Assembly (NCBI GenBank): GCA_900544075.1
Contig: UQTJ01000002.1
Location: 162,635 to 226,634 of the forward strand
From: an uncultured Bacteroides sp.
GTDB lineage: Bacteria > Bacteroidota > Bacteroidia > Bacteroidales > Bacteroidaceae
DNA length: 64,000 nt
Reading direction: 5' to 3'
Position 1 is the stretch's first letter. Every line of letters starts with the position of its first letter. The notes under the pieces are model-generated. The model ran no database searches, was not told where the DNA came from, and saw only the letters and a program-made list of their open reading frames with translations. The translations under genes were made by a program, and so were the position numbers. Shown here one piece after another: positions 9,406 through 19,900 of the stretch.

Positions 9406-10521
9406 TTACTTCCACATATCCACCCATTTCAAAACAGGAGTTCCGTTTTTATCAAATTCTATAGGCAACCAAATATGTCTGGAGTCTCCCAAATTATTTG
9501 GATTCCACCTGTCTGCCATAAATATCCATTTATCAGTATCTCCATCTAATTTAAAGATGAAAGTTCCTTGGGAATCAAATGTTGTTTTGGCTTTTTCACC
9601 GACGCATGGATTTTTCAGTTCTTTCCAAGGTCCCCAAATATTATCTGCAACAGCCAATCTTGCAGGATTTGGTGCCCAACCAGTACATCCAGATGCTATT
9701 AACCAATATTTCCCATCTTTCTTAAATATTGTAGGAGCTTCATTTCCACCACCGGGAAGAACTCTTACATACTTTCCAGTATGTCCTCTGTAATCATCAG
9801 ACAACTCAACTATATGAAGCGTATTATTTTCCTCTGACGAAAAAATATGGTAAGCCTTATCATCATCATCAACATATATAGTCATATCTCTTGTCATCTG
9901 CCCTTTTCCTAAATCCCTATACAAAAACATTCCATCATATATACCGTTCCTCCATTCTTTTGTTCCTTTTTGAGGAAACTTCATATTCATCAATTTAGTT
10001 TTTTGAGAATCAGACATATCCATAGGCCATATTCCGGAACAAGAGCGTCCGGCATAAATAAAATTAAAAGGTCCCAACGGATTATCACTTTCAGCTACTC
10101 CATATTCAGCTGCATCATAACCCTGTCCTTTCAGTTCAAGATGAAACCACATTACAAATTTATTTGTTTTTTTATTATATATCACCTTTGGACGTTCTAT
10201 AAGACAACCATTCTCAATTTTATGTCCTGAGCCATCCGGATAAACAGACAAGGCTATCCCTTCATTTTTCCAATTAACCAAATCATTCGAAGAATAAACA
10301 CTAACCCCATTAAGCGGAGAAGCCTTTGAATTAAAATGCATGCTTGTTCCATACCAGTAATATTTATTCTCGTGATGCAAAATACCTCCACCATGAGCAT
10401 TAATTATATTACCATCAGTATCCCTCCATTGTTCTCCATTTTTGAATACCTGAGAGAATGTCGCAAAAATATTCAAACTTAAAATCAATAAAAATATAAA
10501 TTTCTTAACCATAACTTTCAT
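9406..10521 (-). CDS. GH43 glycosidase resembling exo-beta-1,3-galactanases (GH43_24 type)
   Basis: This 371-residue protein has a signal peptide (1-23, TFSQ) and a single five-bladed propeller domain. The opening RDTDGNIINAHGGGIL and YYWYG, the ERPKVIY block with Glu109, RDMTIYVDDD with Asp212, GGNEAPTIFK with Glu261 and TTFDSQGTF with Gln318 match the exo-beta-1,3-galactanase layout. In that group a Glu is the acid and a Gln takes the place of the usual base. The enzyme would release galactose or substituted galactose from a beta-1,3-galactan chain. It lies 11 bp after susD-2. GH43 membership is firm. The 1,3-galactanase call rests on motifs and on the presence of GH2, GH16 and galM genes in the same operon. 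Confidence 0.85.
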   Translation of the reverse strand: MKVMVKKFIFLLILSLNIFATFSQVFKNGEQWRDTDGNIINAHGGGILHHENKYYWYGTSMHFNSKASPLNGVSVYSSNDLVNWKNEGIALSVYPDGSGHKIENGCLIERPKVIYNKKTNKFVMWFHLELKGQGYDAAEYGVAESDNPLGPFNFIYAGRSCSGIWPMDMSDSQKTKLMNMKFPQKGTKEWRNGIYDGMFLYRDLGKGQMTRDMTIYVDDDDKAYHIFSSEENNTLHIVELSDDYRGHTGKYVRVLPGGGNEAPTIFKKDGKYWLIASGCTGWAPNPARLAVADNIWGPWKELKNPCVGEKAKTTFDSQGTFIFKLDGDTDKWIFMADRWNPNNLGDSRHIWLPIEFDKNGTPVLKWVDMWK

Positions 10522-10532
10522 TTTAGATTTAC

Positions 10533-12224
10533 TTATTTATTTTCTTTCCATAACTGATTCTGCTCTAAAGAAGGATTTTTTCTTATTTCAGAATCAGGTA
10601 TTGGGAAAAAATACATTTTTTCATCCCAACTTCTTTCTTTTGTTTCTCTGGTATATGTTAGAGTACCACCATTGTTAGAAATCTTCATTACATCAATAGA
10701 CTTGAAGACATCACCTATTTTCCATCTTCTAACATCCCAAAAACGATGGCTCTCAAATGCAAGCTCTACCATTCTTTCATTTCGATAATAATCAATAAAA
10801 GCTGTTCCTAAACCGGTTGATAATTCCGGCATATCAACATCTGTCCTTTTTCTAATTACATTAAGTGCATCTACAGCTGATATTTCGAAATCGGAATCCG
10901 TCATATCAGGGTCTCCAAAATAGTTATAAACACATTCAGCATAATTGAGATAAAATTCTCCTAATCTATATATTATCCAAGAATGGAACTTTGTAGTGGT
11001 TGTCGCAGGACGCAAATCAACAGTTGCGTCACAATATTTCTTAAGATAATATCCTGTAGTAGTAGCACCAGGCAATGGATGCCCGTTTCTGCCCCCTTCA
11101 TATATTTCCAATGGAATAGCATTGTAATTGGGCCATTTATTACCGTTGAATGCAATGGTCATTTCAAAACGAGGGTCCCTTCCTTTATACGGATTATTTT
11201 CATCATAACCACTTTCTTCCTCATTCCATAACTTTCCTGTGGCTTTCATTCTATAAGCATCTACCATTGTCTGTGTAGGACAATTCCCTGAATTTCCACC
11301 TTCAACTCCAATAGGAAAGTTATTTTTTTCAAACGAATTATTGTTGCCTGTTCTCCTCGCTAAAATCATTTCCGAGGACTTATAACTGTCATTACCCCAT
11401 AAATCAGAATACTTGCCTAACTGAATTCCATTTTTCAAACATTCTTCGATAACTTTCTTATTTGCCAATGCAGCTACCCTCCATGCATCTTTATCATTTG
11501 ACTCATTAAACAGAGGACTTGCTTTATACATCAAAGTACGTCCTTTTAATGCTAATACCATCATTTTGGTTATTCTACCTGTTTCCTGATATGGAAGTTG
11601 AGAATATGATACCGGAAGTTTGCCATCAATTGCATCGCATTCATCAACAATAAATTGAAAGATTTCGTTTTTAGGAGTACGCTTCAGTTTATTGGCATCA
11701 TCTTGAGATATTGTTTCATCAATAAAAGGCACATCTCCAAATGTTCTAACCAAATTAAAATAATGATAAGCTCTCAAAAATCGTACCTCATACTGATAAC
11801 GGTTATATCTTTCCATCTGATCATTATAATCTTCATTGAATTGATAATCTTCAAACTTGTAGTTAGCAAAGTTTTCAAGAAAGAAATTACATGCTCTTAT
11901 CGCAGCATATGAATCTTCCCACTGAGATGTCAAAGGTTTAAGAGGACTCCAAGCTCCATTATAAAAATAATGTACGTTAGAATTTGCCCATGCACAATCC
12001 GATTCGTCACTTGCTGAAGCCAAAATTGCTCCATTGTTATAACCTACAAATCCGTTCTCTAAAGTTGAATATATATTAGTAACAAACTGCGCCGCTAAAT
12101 TGAATGAAGAAAATATAGCGTCCTTGTCGTATTCTGTCACTTCATTATAATCCATCCTATCTTGGCAGCCACAAACAAAAAAGGTTAATGAAAAAGCCAA
12201 AATTGTTTTGAATATTTTTTTCAT
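10533..12224 (-). CDS. SusD-like outer-membrane glycan-binding lipoprotein (second pair)
   Basis: This 563-residue RagB/SusD family protein has a lipoprotein signal with Cys at residue 20 (FVCGCQDR). It has the typical N-terminal helical region with SQWEDSYAAIRACNFFLEN, TPR-like helices, and a C-terminal stretch with NERMVELAFESHRFWDVRRWK, a strong family signature. It caps the SusC partner encoded immediately upstream (43 bp) and binds oligosaccharide at the cell surface. It ends FFPIPDSEIRKNPSLEQNQ, also typical. It is quite different from the SusD of the first pair in this operon, so the two systems probably recognise different parts or sizes of the glycan. Confidence 0.94.
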   Translation of the reverse strand: MKKIFKTILAFSLTFFVCGCQDRMDYNEVTEYDKDAIFSSFNLAAQFVTNIYSTLENGFVGYNNGAILASASDESDCAWANSNVHYFYNGAWSPLKPLTSQWEDSYAAIRACNFFLENFANYKFEDYQFNEDYNDQMERYNRYQYEVRFLRAYHYFNLVRTFGDVPFIDETISQDDANKLKRTPKNEIFQFIVDECDAIDGKLPVSYSQLPYQETGRITKMMVLALKGRTLMYKASPLFNESNDKDAWRVAALANKKVIEECLKNGIQLGKYSDLWGNDSYKSSEMILARRTGNNNSFEKNNFPIGVEGGNSGNCPTQTMVDAYRMKATGKLWNEEESGYDENNPYKGRDPRFEMTIAFNGNKWPNYNAIPLEIYEGGRNGHPLPGATTTGYYLKKYCDATVDLRPATTTTKFHSWIIYRLGEFYLNYAECVYNYFGDPDMTDSDFEISAVDALNVIRKRTDVDMPELSTGLGTAFIDYYRNERMVELAFESHRFWDVRRWKIGDVFKSIDVMKISNNGGTLTYTRETKERSWDEKMYFFPIPDSEIRKNPSLEQNQLWKENK

Positions 12225-12267
12225 ATAACTAAAAATTAAAAAGTAAAATACATAATTTAAACTTTTA

Positions 12268-15009
12268 TCAAAAATCTATTCTTGCACCAACATGAAACGA
12301 TCTATCTACCGGATATGAAACTCCTACTACTTCAGGATCCGTCAATTCCATTTTATCAAATGAAAATAAGTCCATTCCACGTAAATATATTTTTACAGCT
12401 TTCATTTTAGCTTTTGATACCAAGCTTAAAGGCAGTTTATAATATACTTCACAATTCCTTAGTTTCAAGAAAGAAGCATCGGCAAGCCACAATGAGCTAT
12501 TTTGATTATTATTGGCATTTGCTTCACTTGTCAATCGTGGAAATTTCGCGTTCTGATTATCTTCAGTCCACCTATTTTCATAATAATAATTAGAAATTGT
12601 TGTGTTATTAACAAGAGGTCGATAAATACTCTTAGTATCAAGCCATACACTCTTATGACCAATTCCCTGGAACAAAGCATCGATACCGAAACCCTTATAT
12701 TCAAAGCCTAAATTAAACCCATAATAAATCTCAGGCACTGATGTGTTATATCCCATTGCAACCATATCATTTTCATCAATAAAACCATCTTTATTTCTAT
12801 CATTATATTTTATATCTCCAGGTTTTACTTCAGAAAATAATTGTTTTGGACTATCTATTATATCTTGTTCATCCTTAAAGAAGCCAATCGCCTCAAGCCC
12901 AAATGGTTGATTAACCGGACAACCTTTTTTTGATAAATAATCGTATGGAACAGGCGTTTCAAGATTTTCTATAATCTCATTCCTTGTAAAATTAAATCTT
13001 GCACCTGCATTAATTACCATATCTCCTATTTGTTTTTTATAATCTAAACCTAACTCTGCCCCATAACTATCAACAATTCCCATAGGTAAATAAGAGGGTA
13101 ATACACCAAGCGCATTTGAAGTTATACCACCGGCTGCCACCATTTGCTGATCACGTCTTTGATAGTAAACATCACCTGTAAATGATAAAGAATTAAAAAA
13201 TCCGGCATCAATACCAAGATTATACTTAATAGCTCTTTCATGTTTGAAATTACTTACAGGTAAACGTCCTTCAGTCATTCCTCCATATGGTGTATAGTTA
13301 TCAGTAAACCAATATCCTCCACCAGATACAAAATTTTGAGAAGTCATATTCCATTCAGGAACATAATCAGAATATAATATACCTGCTGAAGCACGTAACT
13401 TCAACAAATCCAACCATGATATATCCTTTAAGAAAGTTTCATTATTAATATTCCAGGCTAAAGAAATTGTTGGAGAAAATGCAAACTTATTTCCAGATGG
13501 CAATCTGTTAGAACCAGACATTACCAAAGCTAAGTCAGCAAAATATCTATCTTTATATCCATAATGTGTATAAGATGTAAGATATTGTTGATTCAAAGTA
13601 TTATTTCTATCATTCTGCACATCCCTAAAAAATCTCCAACTCAAAGAAGTATATATTTTACTATCTGAAAAATTCTTTTTATAATCTACAAGTCCCTCAA
13701 AATTAAATCTATAATACATAGGACCATTCATATTTTTCGTAAAAGTCAACTCCTTATCCTGACCTGCCTCATACTTTAATAATTCAGATGGAATACCATT
13801 ATCAAATAATACACTCTCGGATGCATACTTATATGATTTTGCCCTACTCTCCCAAAATGTACTCTGATTATCATATCCTAACCTGATAGAAGCATTAAGA
13901 CCCGGAGTAATAAAATTTAATTCTTGCGACAGTTTCATATCAGCCATCAAAGTTCTTGAATGAGACCTGGAATAACCTTTGGCCTGGAGATTGGCTACCG
14001 GATTTATACCAGGCCAAGTAACATTACCTCCCCAAATTCCATCTTCTGTCTTTACAGGATAGGCAGCAGATGGTAATGTATATATATTATCCATTATCTG
14101 ATTAGGAGATGAATGATTGTACTCAACTAATATACCCAAAAGGTTGACCTGAACTTTAGTAGTAGAACTTAAATCTATATCAAGATTTGTCCTTATATTA
14201 GCCTTGGAATACTCATTTTGGTTGGAATATCCTTCATTGGTATCTGTGTTACGGAAAAAACCGGAACTATTCTCCAAATTAAACATTGTATAGTACCTCA
14301 TTTTGTCACCGCCACCACGGAAACTTATATTGTAAATATTAGAATGAGCCAAATCACCTATAACTTCGTCAACCCAGTTAACATTAGGATACAAATCAGG
14401 ATAAGTCCCATTTCTAAACGCATCCAACTCAAATTGATTATATCTTGGCATCTTTCCATCGTTTACATAAGCCTCGTTAATAGCATTAGCATAAGTATAA
14501 GAGTCTGCAAAATCAGGAAGATACATAGGCTGGTGGAAACCATGCTCATAACTTATATTTATTTTTCTTTCATTATACTTACCCCTTTTGGTTGTAACTA
14601 AAATTACTCCATTTACACCTTTATAACCATATAATGCAACAGCAGCGGCATCTTTTAAAATGGATACATTTTCCACTTCTTCAACTGTAATCTCATCAAT
14701 CGGCCTTTCAAATCCGTCAACTAATATCAATACTCCATTATTAGAGAAAGATTGTAATCCTCTAATAGAAAAAGAAGTTTTTTCATCCCATATTGAGCCT
14801 GATCCCTGAATAGACGACAGCCCTAAAACATTTCCAAATAGTGCATTTCGTAGATTCAATGCAGAACTTTTCATCAATTGTTCTGAATCGACAGTAGATA
14901 TTGCTGAAGTTCTTTCCCAAATATTACAGCTGTCATTCTCAACAGTTTGTGCACTAATAAAACTATAATTGAACAGTAAAAAAACTACTGTAAAGACTTT
15001 ATGTTTCAT
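12268..15009 (-). CDS. SusC-like TonB-dependent transporter lacking the N-terminal regulatory-like domain
   Basis: This 913-residue outer-membrane beta-barrel transporter has a signal peptide (1-21, ISAQ). The plug domain is visible in ALNLRNALFGNVLGL, FSIRGLQSFSNNGVLILVDG and VSILKDAAAVALYGYKGVNG. The C-terminus ends in an aromatic residue (HVGARIDF), as expected for barrel insertion. The carboxypeptidase-regulatory-like domain of about 80 residues and the DEVQV box before the plug, both present in the first SusC of this operon, are absent. Only about 20 residues separate the signal from the plug. It lies 18 bp after susD-1 and 43 bp before susD-2. It is intact over the barrel and so is probably functional, possibly with altered TonB contact. 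Confidence 0.9.
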   Translation of the reverse strand: MKHKVFTVVFLLFNYSFISAQTVENDSCNIWERTSAISTVDSEQLMKSSALNLRNALFGNVLGLSSIQGSGSIWDEKTSFSIRGLQSFSNNGVLILVDGFERPIDEITVEEVENVSILKDAAAVALYGYKGVNGVILVTTKRGKYNERKINISYEHGFHQPMYLPDFADSYTYANAINEAYVNDGKMPRYNQFELDAFRNGTYPDLYPNVNWVDEVIGDLAHSNIYNISFRGGGDKMRYYTMFNLENSSGFFRNTDTNEGYSNQNEYSKANIRTNLDIDLSSTTKVQVNLLGILVEYNHSSPNQIMDNIYTLPSAAYPVKTEDGIWGGNVTWPGINPVANLQAKGYSRSHSRTLMADMKLSQELNFITPGLNASIRLGYDNQSTFWESRAKSYKYASESVLFDNGIPSELLKYEAGQDKELTFTKNMNGPMYYRFNFEGLVDYKKNFSDSKIYTSLSWRFFRDVQNDRNNTLNQQYLTSYTHYGYKDRYFADLALVMSGSNRLPSGNKFAFSPTISLAWNINNETFLKDISWLDLLKLRASAGILYSDYVPEWNMTSQNFVSGGGYWFTDNYTPYGGMTEGRLPVSNFKHERAIKYNLGIDAGFFNSLSFTGDVYYQRRDQQMVAAGGITSNALGVLPSYLPMGIVDSYGAELGLDYKKQIGDMVINAGARFNFTRNEIIENLETPVPYDYLSKKGCPVNQPFGLEAIGFFKDEQDIIDSPKQLFSEVKPGDIKYNDRNKDGFIDENDMVAMGYNTSVPEIYYGFNLGFEYKGFGIDALFQGIGHKSVWLDTKSIYRPLVNNTTISNYYYENRWTEDNQNAKFPRLTSEANANNNQNSSLWLADASFLKLRNCEVYYKLPLSLVSKAKMKAVKIYLRGMDLFSFDKMELTDPEVVGVSYPVDRSFHVGARIDF

Positions 15010-15027
15010 AAATAAATTATTTTTTAA

Positions 15028-16905
15028 TTACCAACCTGGATTTTGAGTCAAACCATAATCTTTATTTAATTCATCTGTTGGGAATGCAGACAAATACCAT
15101 TTTGTACTAAAAGTTTCCCACCATATTCTCGAAGCATTACGCAACTCAAATATTTCATATGTAAATTCATTAGGTCTATCGCCTCTTGACGCTGCTGGTT
15201 TATCATTCCAAGTATCCTCAATTCCATCTGCTCGCTTAATTCTTAAACCATGCAATGGCGTGGTAAAATTATCTTTTAATTTATGTCGTATCATATCAAA
15301 TAGACGTACATCCTCAAGCCCTAGTTCGCAAGCCCTCTCTCTAAGTATTTCCTTTAATAATATATCCTTATCATTCAAGTCCAGATTTGGATTACATTCT
15401 TTCAATCCTTTAAGTCCAACACGAGCTCGCACTTTATCTATTTGAGCAATGGCCTCATCAAATCTATTATTCATCATCAAAGCTTCTGCATATATCAAAT
15501 ACAACTCAGCCATCCTTAAATACGGCCATTGTACAGTTTTTCCATTACTGGACTGATAGTCAAGAATATATTTATAACATCCGTAACCTGTCGCAAATTC
15601 ACCACTTTCCGTTACAGAGTTATCTTTCATTTCCAATCCTCCTACCCACATTTCAGCAGCGTGCCCTTTATATGCAGCATCTGCAACTAGGATATTTTCA
15701 TAAAGTCGAGGGTCTCTTGAAGGTTGTGATGGGTCATTATCATTAAAAAACATATTTTTTTCTGTAACAGACTTATTAAAATCAAAAGGTGTACCATCAG
15801 CCATTGGAAACATTACAGCAAATTCATGAGTTGGAGTATAAGCTCCTCCTGGAACAGAACCATTCCTAAAATATTGAAGATTATTATAATTCTTACATCT
15901 CGTAAATATTAAAGCTTCCGGATTATCATACCCACTTCCTCTCTGACTGTATGCATTTCTATACCTTTGTCTATAATCATTTCCATTATAATTCAATGAA
16001 TAGAAACCTTTTTGTTCTACTTCATCAAAAAACTCTTCGCAAGCATTTAAACAATCTACCCACAACTGTTGCTTGAATTCACCAGTCCATACATGATGAT
16101 TAATTACAGCATCTTGAGGAGGCTCTGTACAATATGGTTCATTATCATTAAACAAAGGACTTGCTGTAAATAATAAAATTTTACATTTTAGTCCTAACGC
16201 AGCTGCACGCGTAAATCTACCATCCCAATTCTGGTATTCTTCTTGTGGTAAAACCCATGGCAAATAACCGGAAGCTTCATCAAGAAGTTTAAGCATAAAA
16301 GCATTAGTTTCTTCTATAGTGGCTCTTGGATATGTCATTTCCTCACCTACTTTCAAAGAATGTTCCAATAAAGGTAGCCCGCCAAAATGCCTGTATAAAT
16401 CAAAGTATTGAGTTGCTATAATAACTTTTGCCTCAGCTTTCAGACGTTCTTTCTCATCAGAATCCATATCCGGCACTTTATCAACTTGTTCTATAAACAA
16501 CCAACATTTTCGTATTGTTTCCCAACATCCTTCTCCATTATACTTAAAACGCACATGAGCGTTTGTTTGCTCCAAAGAAGCATTATATGTACCGGTATAA
16601 TAAAAACGATTGACTCCATCCCAATTCATATGTGAATGCCAACAGTCAGACAAAACTTCAAAAGAGCACATATTCATCTTAGCCTCTATTGCAGACCAAT
16701 TTAAAGGAAGTCCATAATATAACCCGGAATAACAATTCCATAAAAAATTTTTAGCATATTCTGCCTTACTAAATATCGTATCAGCTGTAACATCAACTCC
16801 CGGAGCCTTTTCCAAAAATTTATCTCCTATCTTAAAATCTTCAACACAAGCTGTCAACCAAGTACTTAGTATTAAAAGATTTAATATTTTAAAAAACGAT
16901 CTCAT
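15028..16905 (-). CDS. SusD-like outer-membrane glycan-binding lipoprotein (first pair)
   Basis: This 625-residue SusD/RagB protein has a lipoprotein signal with Cys at residue 20 (WLTACVEDF). The acidic residues after the Cys fit surface display. Family features include WETIRKCWLFIEQVDKVPD, AEAKVIIATQYFDLYRHFGG and, near the end, LRERACELGLEDVRLFDMIR, followed by LNKDYGLTQNPGW. It partners the SusC encoded 11 bp upstream. It is larger than the second SusD of the operon and poorly similar to it, so it does not look like a recent duplicate. It should bind substrate at the surface and act as the lid of its SusC barrel. Confidence 0.94.
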   Translation of the reverse strand: MRSFFKILNLLILSTWLTACVEDFKIGDKFLEKAPGVDVTADTIFSKAEYAKNFLWNCYSGLYYGLPLNWSAIEAKMNMCSFEVLSDCWHSHMNWDGVNRFYYTGTYNASLEQTNAHVRFKYNGEGCWETIRKCWLFIEQVDKVPDMDSDEKERLKAEAKVIIATQYFDLYRHFGGLPLLEHSLKVGEEMTYPRATIEETNAFMLKLLDEASGYLPWVLPQEEYQNWDGRFTRAAALGLKCKILLFTASPLFNDNEPYCTEPPQDAVINHHVWTGEFKQQLWVDCLNACEEFFDEVEQKGFYSLNYNGNDYRQRYRNAYSQRGSGYDNPEALIFTRCKNYNNLQYFRNGSVPGGAYTPTHEFAVMFPMADGTPFDFNKSVTEKNMFFNDNDPSQPSRDPRLYENILVADAAYKGHAAEMWVGGLEMKDNSVTESGEFATGYGCYKYILDYQSSNGKTVQWPYLRMAELYLIYAEALMMNNRFDEAIAQIDKVRARVGLKGLKECNPNLDLNDKDILLKEILRERACELGLEDVRLFDMIRHKLKDNFTTPLHGLRIKRADGIEDTWNDKPAASRGDRPNEFTYEIFELRNASRIWWETFSTKWYLSAFPTDELNKDYGLTQNPGW

Positions 16906-16916
16906 AGTATATAATT

Positions 16917-19900
16917 TTAGAAGTTTAATTTTAAACCGACATTAAATATTCTCATAAGCGGATAATCAGGTCTGTTGCTGGTCTTTGACTCTGGATCAGC
17001 AACCTTTAACTTATCAAAAGTCAACAAGTTATAACCATTCAAAAATATTCTCATATTGTTAAGTTTTACCTTTTTCAAAAAGTCTCCTTTAAAATTATAA
17101 GATATCTCTATATTTTTCAATCGTAAATAACTTGCATCTACGAGCCATAAGTCAGAAGATTTTTTATAATTATTAGATATAGAAGCAAAAGACGCACGTG
17201 GGTATTTCGCTGTTTCTGCTGTTTCTAATGTCCAATGATCTGTATAATTATCAAGTAATACACTTGCATTCTGAGTTTCACCAAAAGGGATTCTGAATGA
17301 TTCATTTAATGTCCTTGATGCATTCCACGCATAATTCCACAACATACTAAAACTAAAATTCTTCCAACTAAATCCTAAAGTTAAGCCTCCTGAATATTCC
17401 GGATTGTTTCTGTAACCAATAGGTTGTTCATCATCACCATCAATAACACCATCCTTATTTACATCTACATAAACACAATCTCCCGGTTCTAATTTTACAC
17501 CGTGATCTGCAATATCTATACCATATTGACTTTTATACCTTTCATTTGCAGAATCATCATAGAACCCCCAAAATTCCAAAACAAATGGCTGACCTACAGA
17601 TTTTCCTGTTCTATACAAATAATCTTCGTTACGTTTAACTTCATCCATTTCAACTATTTTGTTTTTGGCATATGACAAATTGAAATTAACATAATAATTG
17701 AAATTAGAATTAATCTTATCATTCCATTCAATTGCCAATTCATATCCATGATTATCAACTATACCATAATTCTCAACCGGCATAGTTTTTCCTATAATTA
17801 CAGGAGCATTTCTTGTAAGAAGTATATCAGTTCTATGCTCAAAGAAATAATCGAAATTTATTTTTAGTCTATCATTAAAGAAATATGAATCAATACCGTA
17901 ATTCTGCTTATATGCTTTTTCCCAAGTTACATTTGGATTATTCAATGTTCCTTCATAAGCACCAGGTTGAAATTTATTTATATTAGTACCAAAATTATAT
18001 CCACTTCCTCCAAATAAATAAGAATCCGGTAAATATAAAAAACGTTTATAGTTACTATTATTACCAAATTTATCATTACCGACAACTCCATACGATGCCC
18101 TTAACTTAAGATAAGATATTATTGATTGATTCTTCATAAATTTTTCTTCAGAAACTACCCATCCTATTGAAGCAGCAGGAAACAATCCATAACGATTTCC
18201 AGGAGCAAAGTTTTCAGAACCGTTATATCCTACATTCAAATCAAATAAATACTTCGTTGCATAATCATAAGTTAAACGTCCGACTAAGCCTACATAACCT
18301 GTAGGAATCTCAGGATAATTGGCCGGATAATATTTCTTTGATTGGTTATACAATGCTAACGCACTAATGTTATGTGAGCCAAATTTCCTTTGATAATTTA
18401 AACTGAATTCTGCATACCAATCACGGAAAGCATCACGACTTTCATTATAATTTAATACAGCATCATCTCCAAATTTTCTCAATACGGCTTCATTTTCTTT
18501 TTCTACAGCCATGTAATATGGCATAGATGTTGCTCTATTCTTAGTATGTACAAAATTACTATTGTAAGCCCCTTTTAAATTCAAAGATAAACCCTTTGTT
18601 ATAAAATCAAGTTGCTGAGTTAGTTTTAAATCTGTATTTAAAACATTATTTACTGATGTCCTGAAACCACGTCCATAATATGCATCCAATCCATCAACTG
18701 TCGTGTCATCACTCATTGCAGGCAAATAATCAGGATTAGCCTTAATCCATTTGCCATCTACAATCCCGGCACCCGACATAGGAGACGCTCTATAAAGAAA
18801 GCGGAAAAGTTGATCATCAGAATCTTTAGATATAGGTCTATTCTTATCTTCTACTCTACCACCAATACCTACAGCAAGTTTGGTTGTTTTTGATAAATCA
18901 AAATCCAAATTTGCTCTATAATTGTATCTTTTATATTTAAAATTAGAATTATAATCTGCATCAAATCCTTCCAATATTCCATCTTGTGTTAAAATACCTG
19001 CAGATACAAAATATCTAACACCTTCCGTTCCCCCTGAAATGCTTACATTATGCTGACTTTGGATAGTAGCTTCTTTAAATAAGTAATCTTGCCAGTCAAC
19101 ATCCGGATAAAGCAAAGGATTAGAATGATTTTTAAAAGCATTTAATGCCTCCTCACTAAACATCAAGTTTTCTGGTTTTACTCCATCATTCAATTGAGCT
19201 TCATTATAATAAGAAGCCCATTGATAGCTATTTGCATACTCCAACAGACGAGTAGGCATCTGAACACCAACAGAAGTTGAAACAGAAACTTTTGCTTTTC
19301 CCTTTTCACCACGTTTTGTGGTAATAAGAATTACACCGTTTGCACCTCTCACACCAAAAACTGCAGTTGCAGATGCATCTTTAAGCACAGTAATATTTTC
19401 TATTTCATTAGGATCCAACTGCGAAAAACTACGTTCTACACCGTCAACAAGAATCAATGGAGAAGAATCCCCTGTCCCCAAAGTACCTGTACCTCGTATA
19501 AACAACACAGGATCATCCGCACCAGGCTCACCAGAATATTGCACAGATGATAACCCAGGCATACGACCAGAAAGAGCATTTCCAACTGAGGCGACTGGAG
19601 TCTTTAATAACTCATCATTCCCCATAGAGGACAATGCACCTGTAATAGTAACTTTTTTCTGAGTTCCATAAGCTATTACCTGTACTTCATCAAGCATCTG
19701 ATTATCTTCATCTAATATGATATTAAAAAATTTTTCTTTACCTATAGATATTTCTTTTTCCTGATAACCAATAAATGAAACTAACAAAGTCTTTGCTCCT
19801 TCCGGTAAATTAAGGCTAAAAGCACCATCTAAATCAGTTACAGTTCCAACTGTGGGAACTTCCTTTACTACAACATTAACCCCTATCAAGGTTTCACCAT

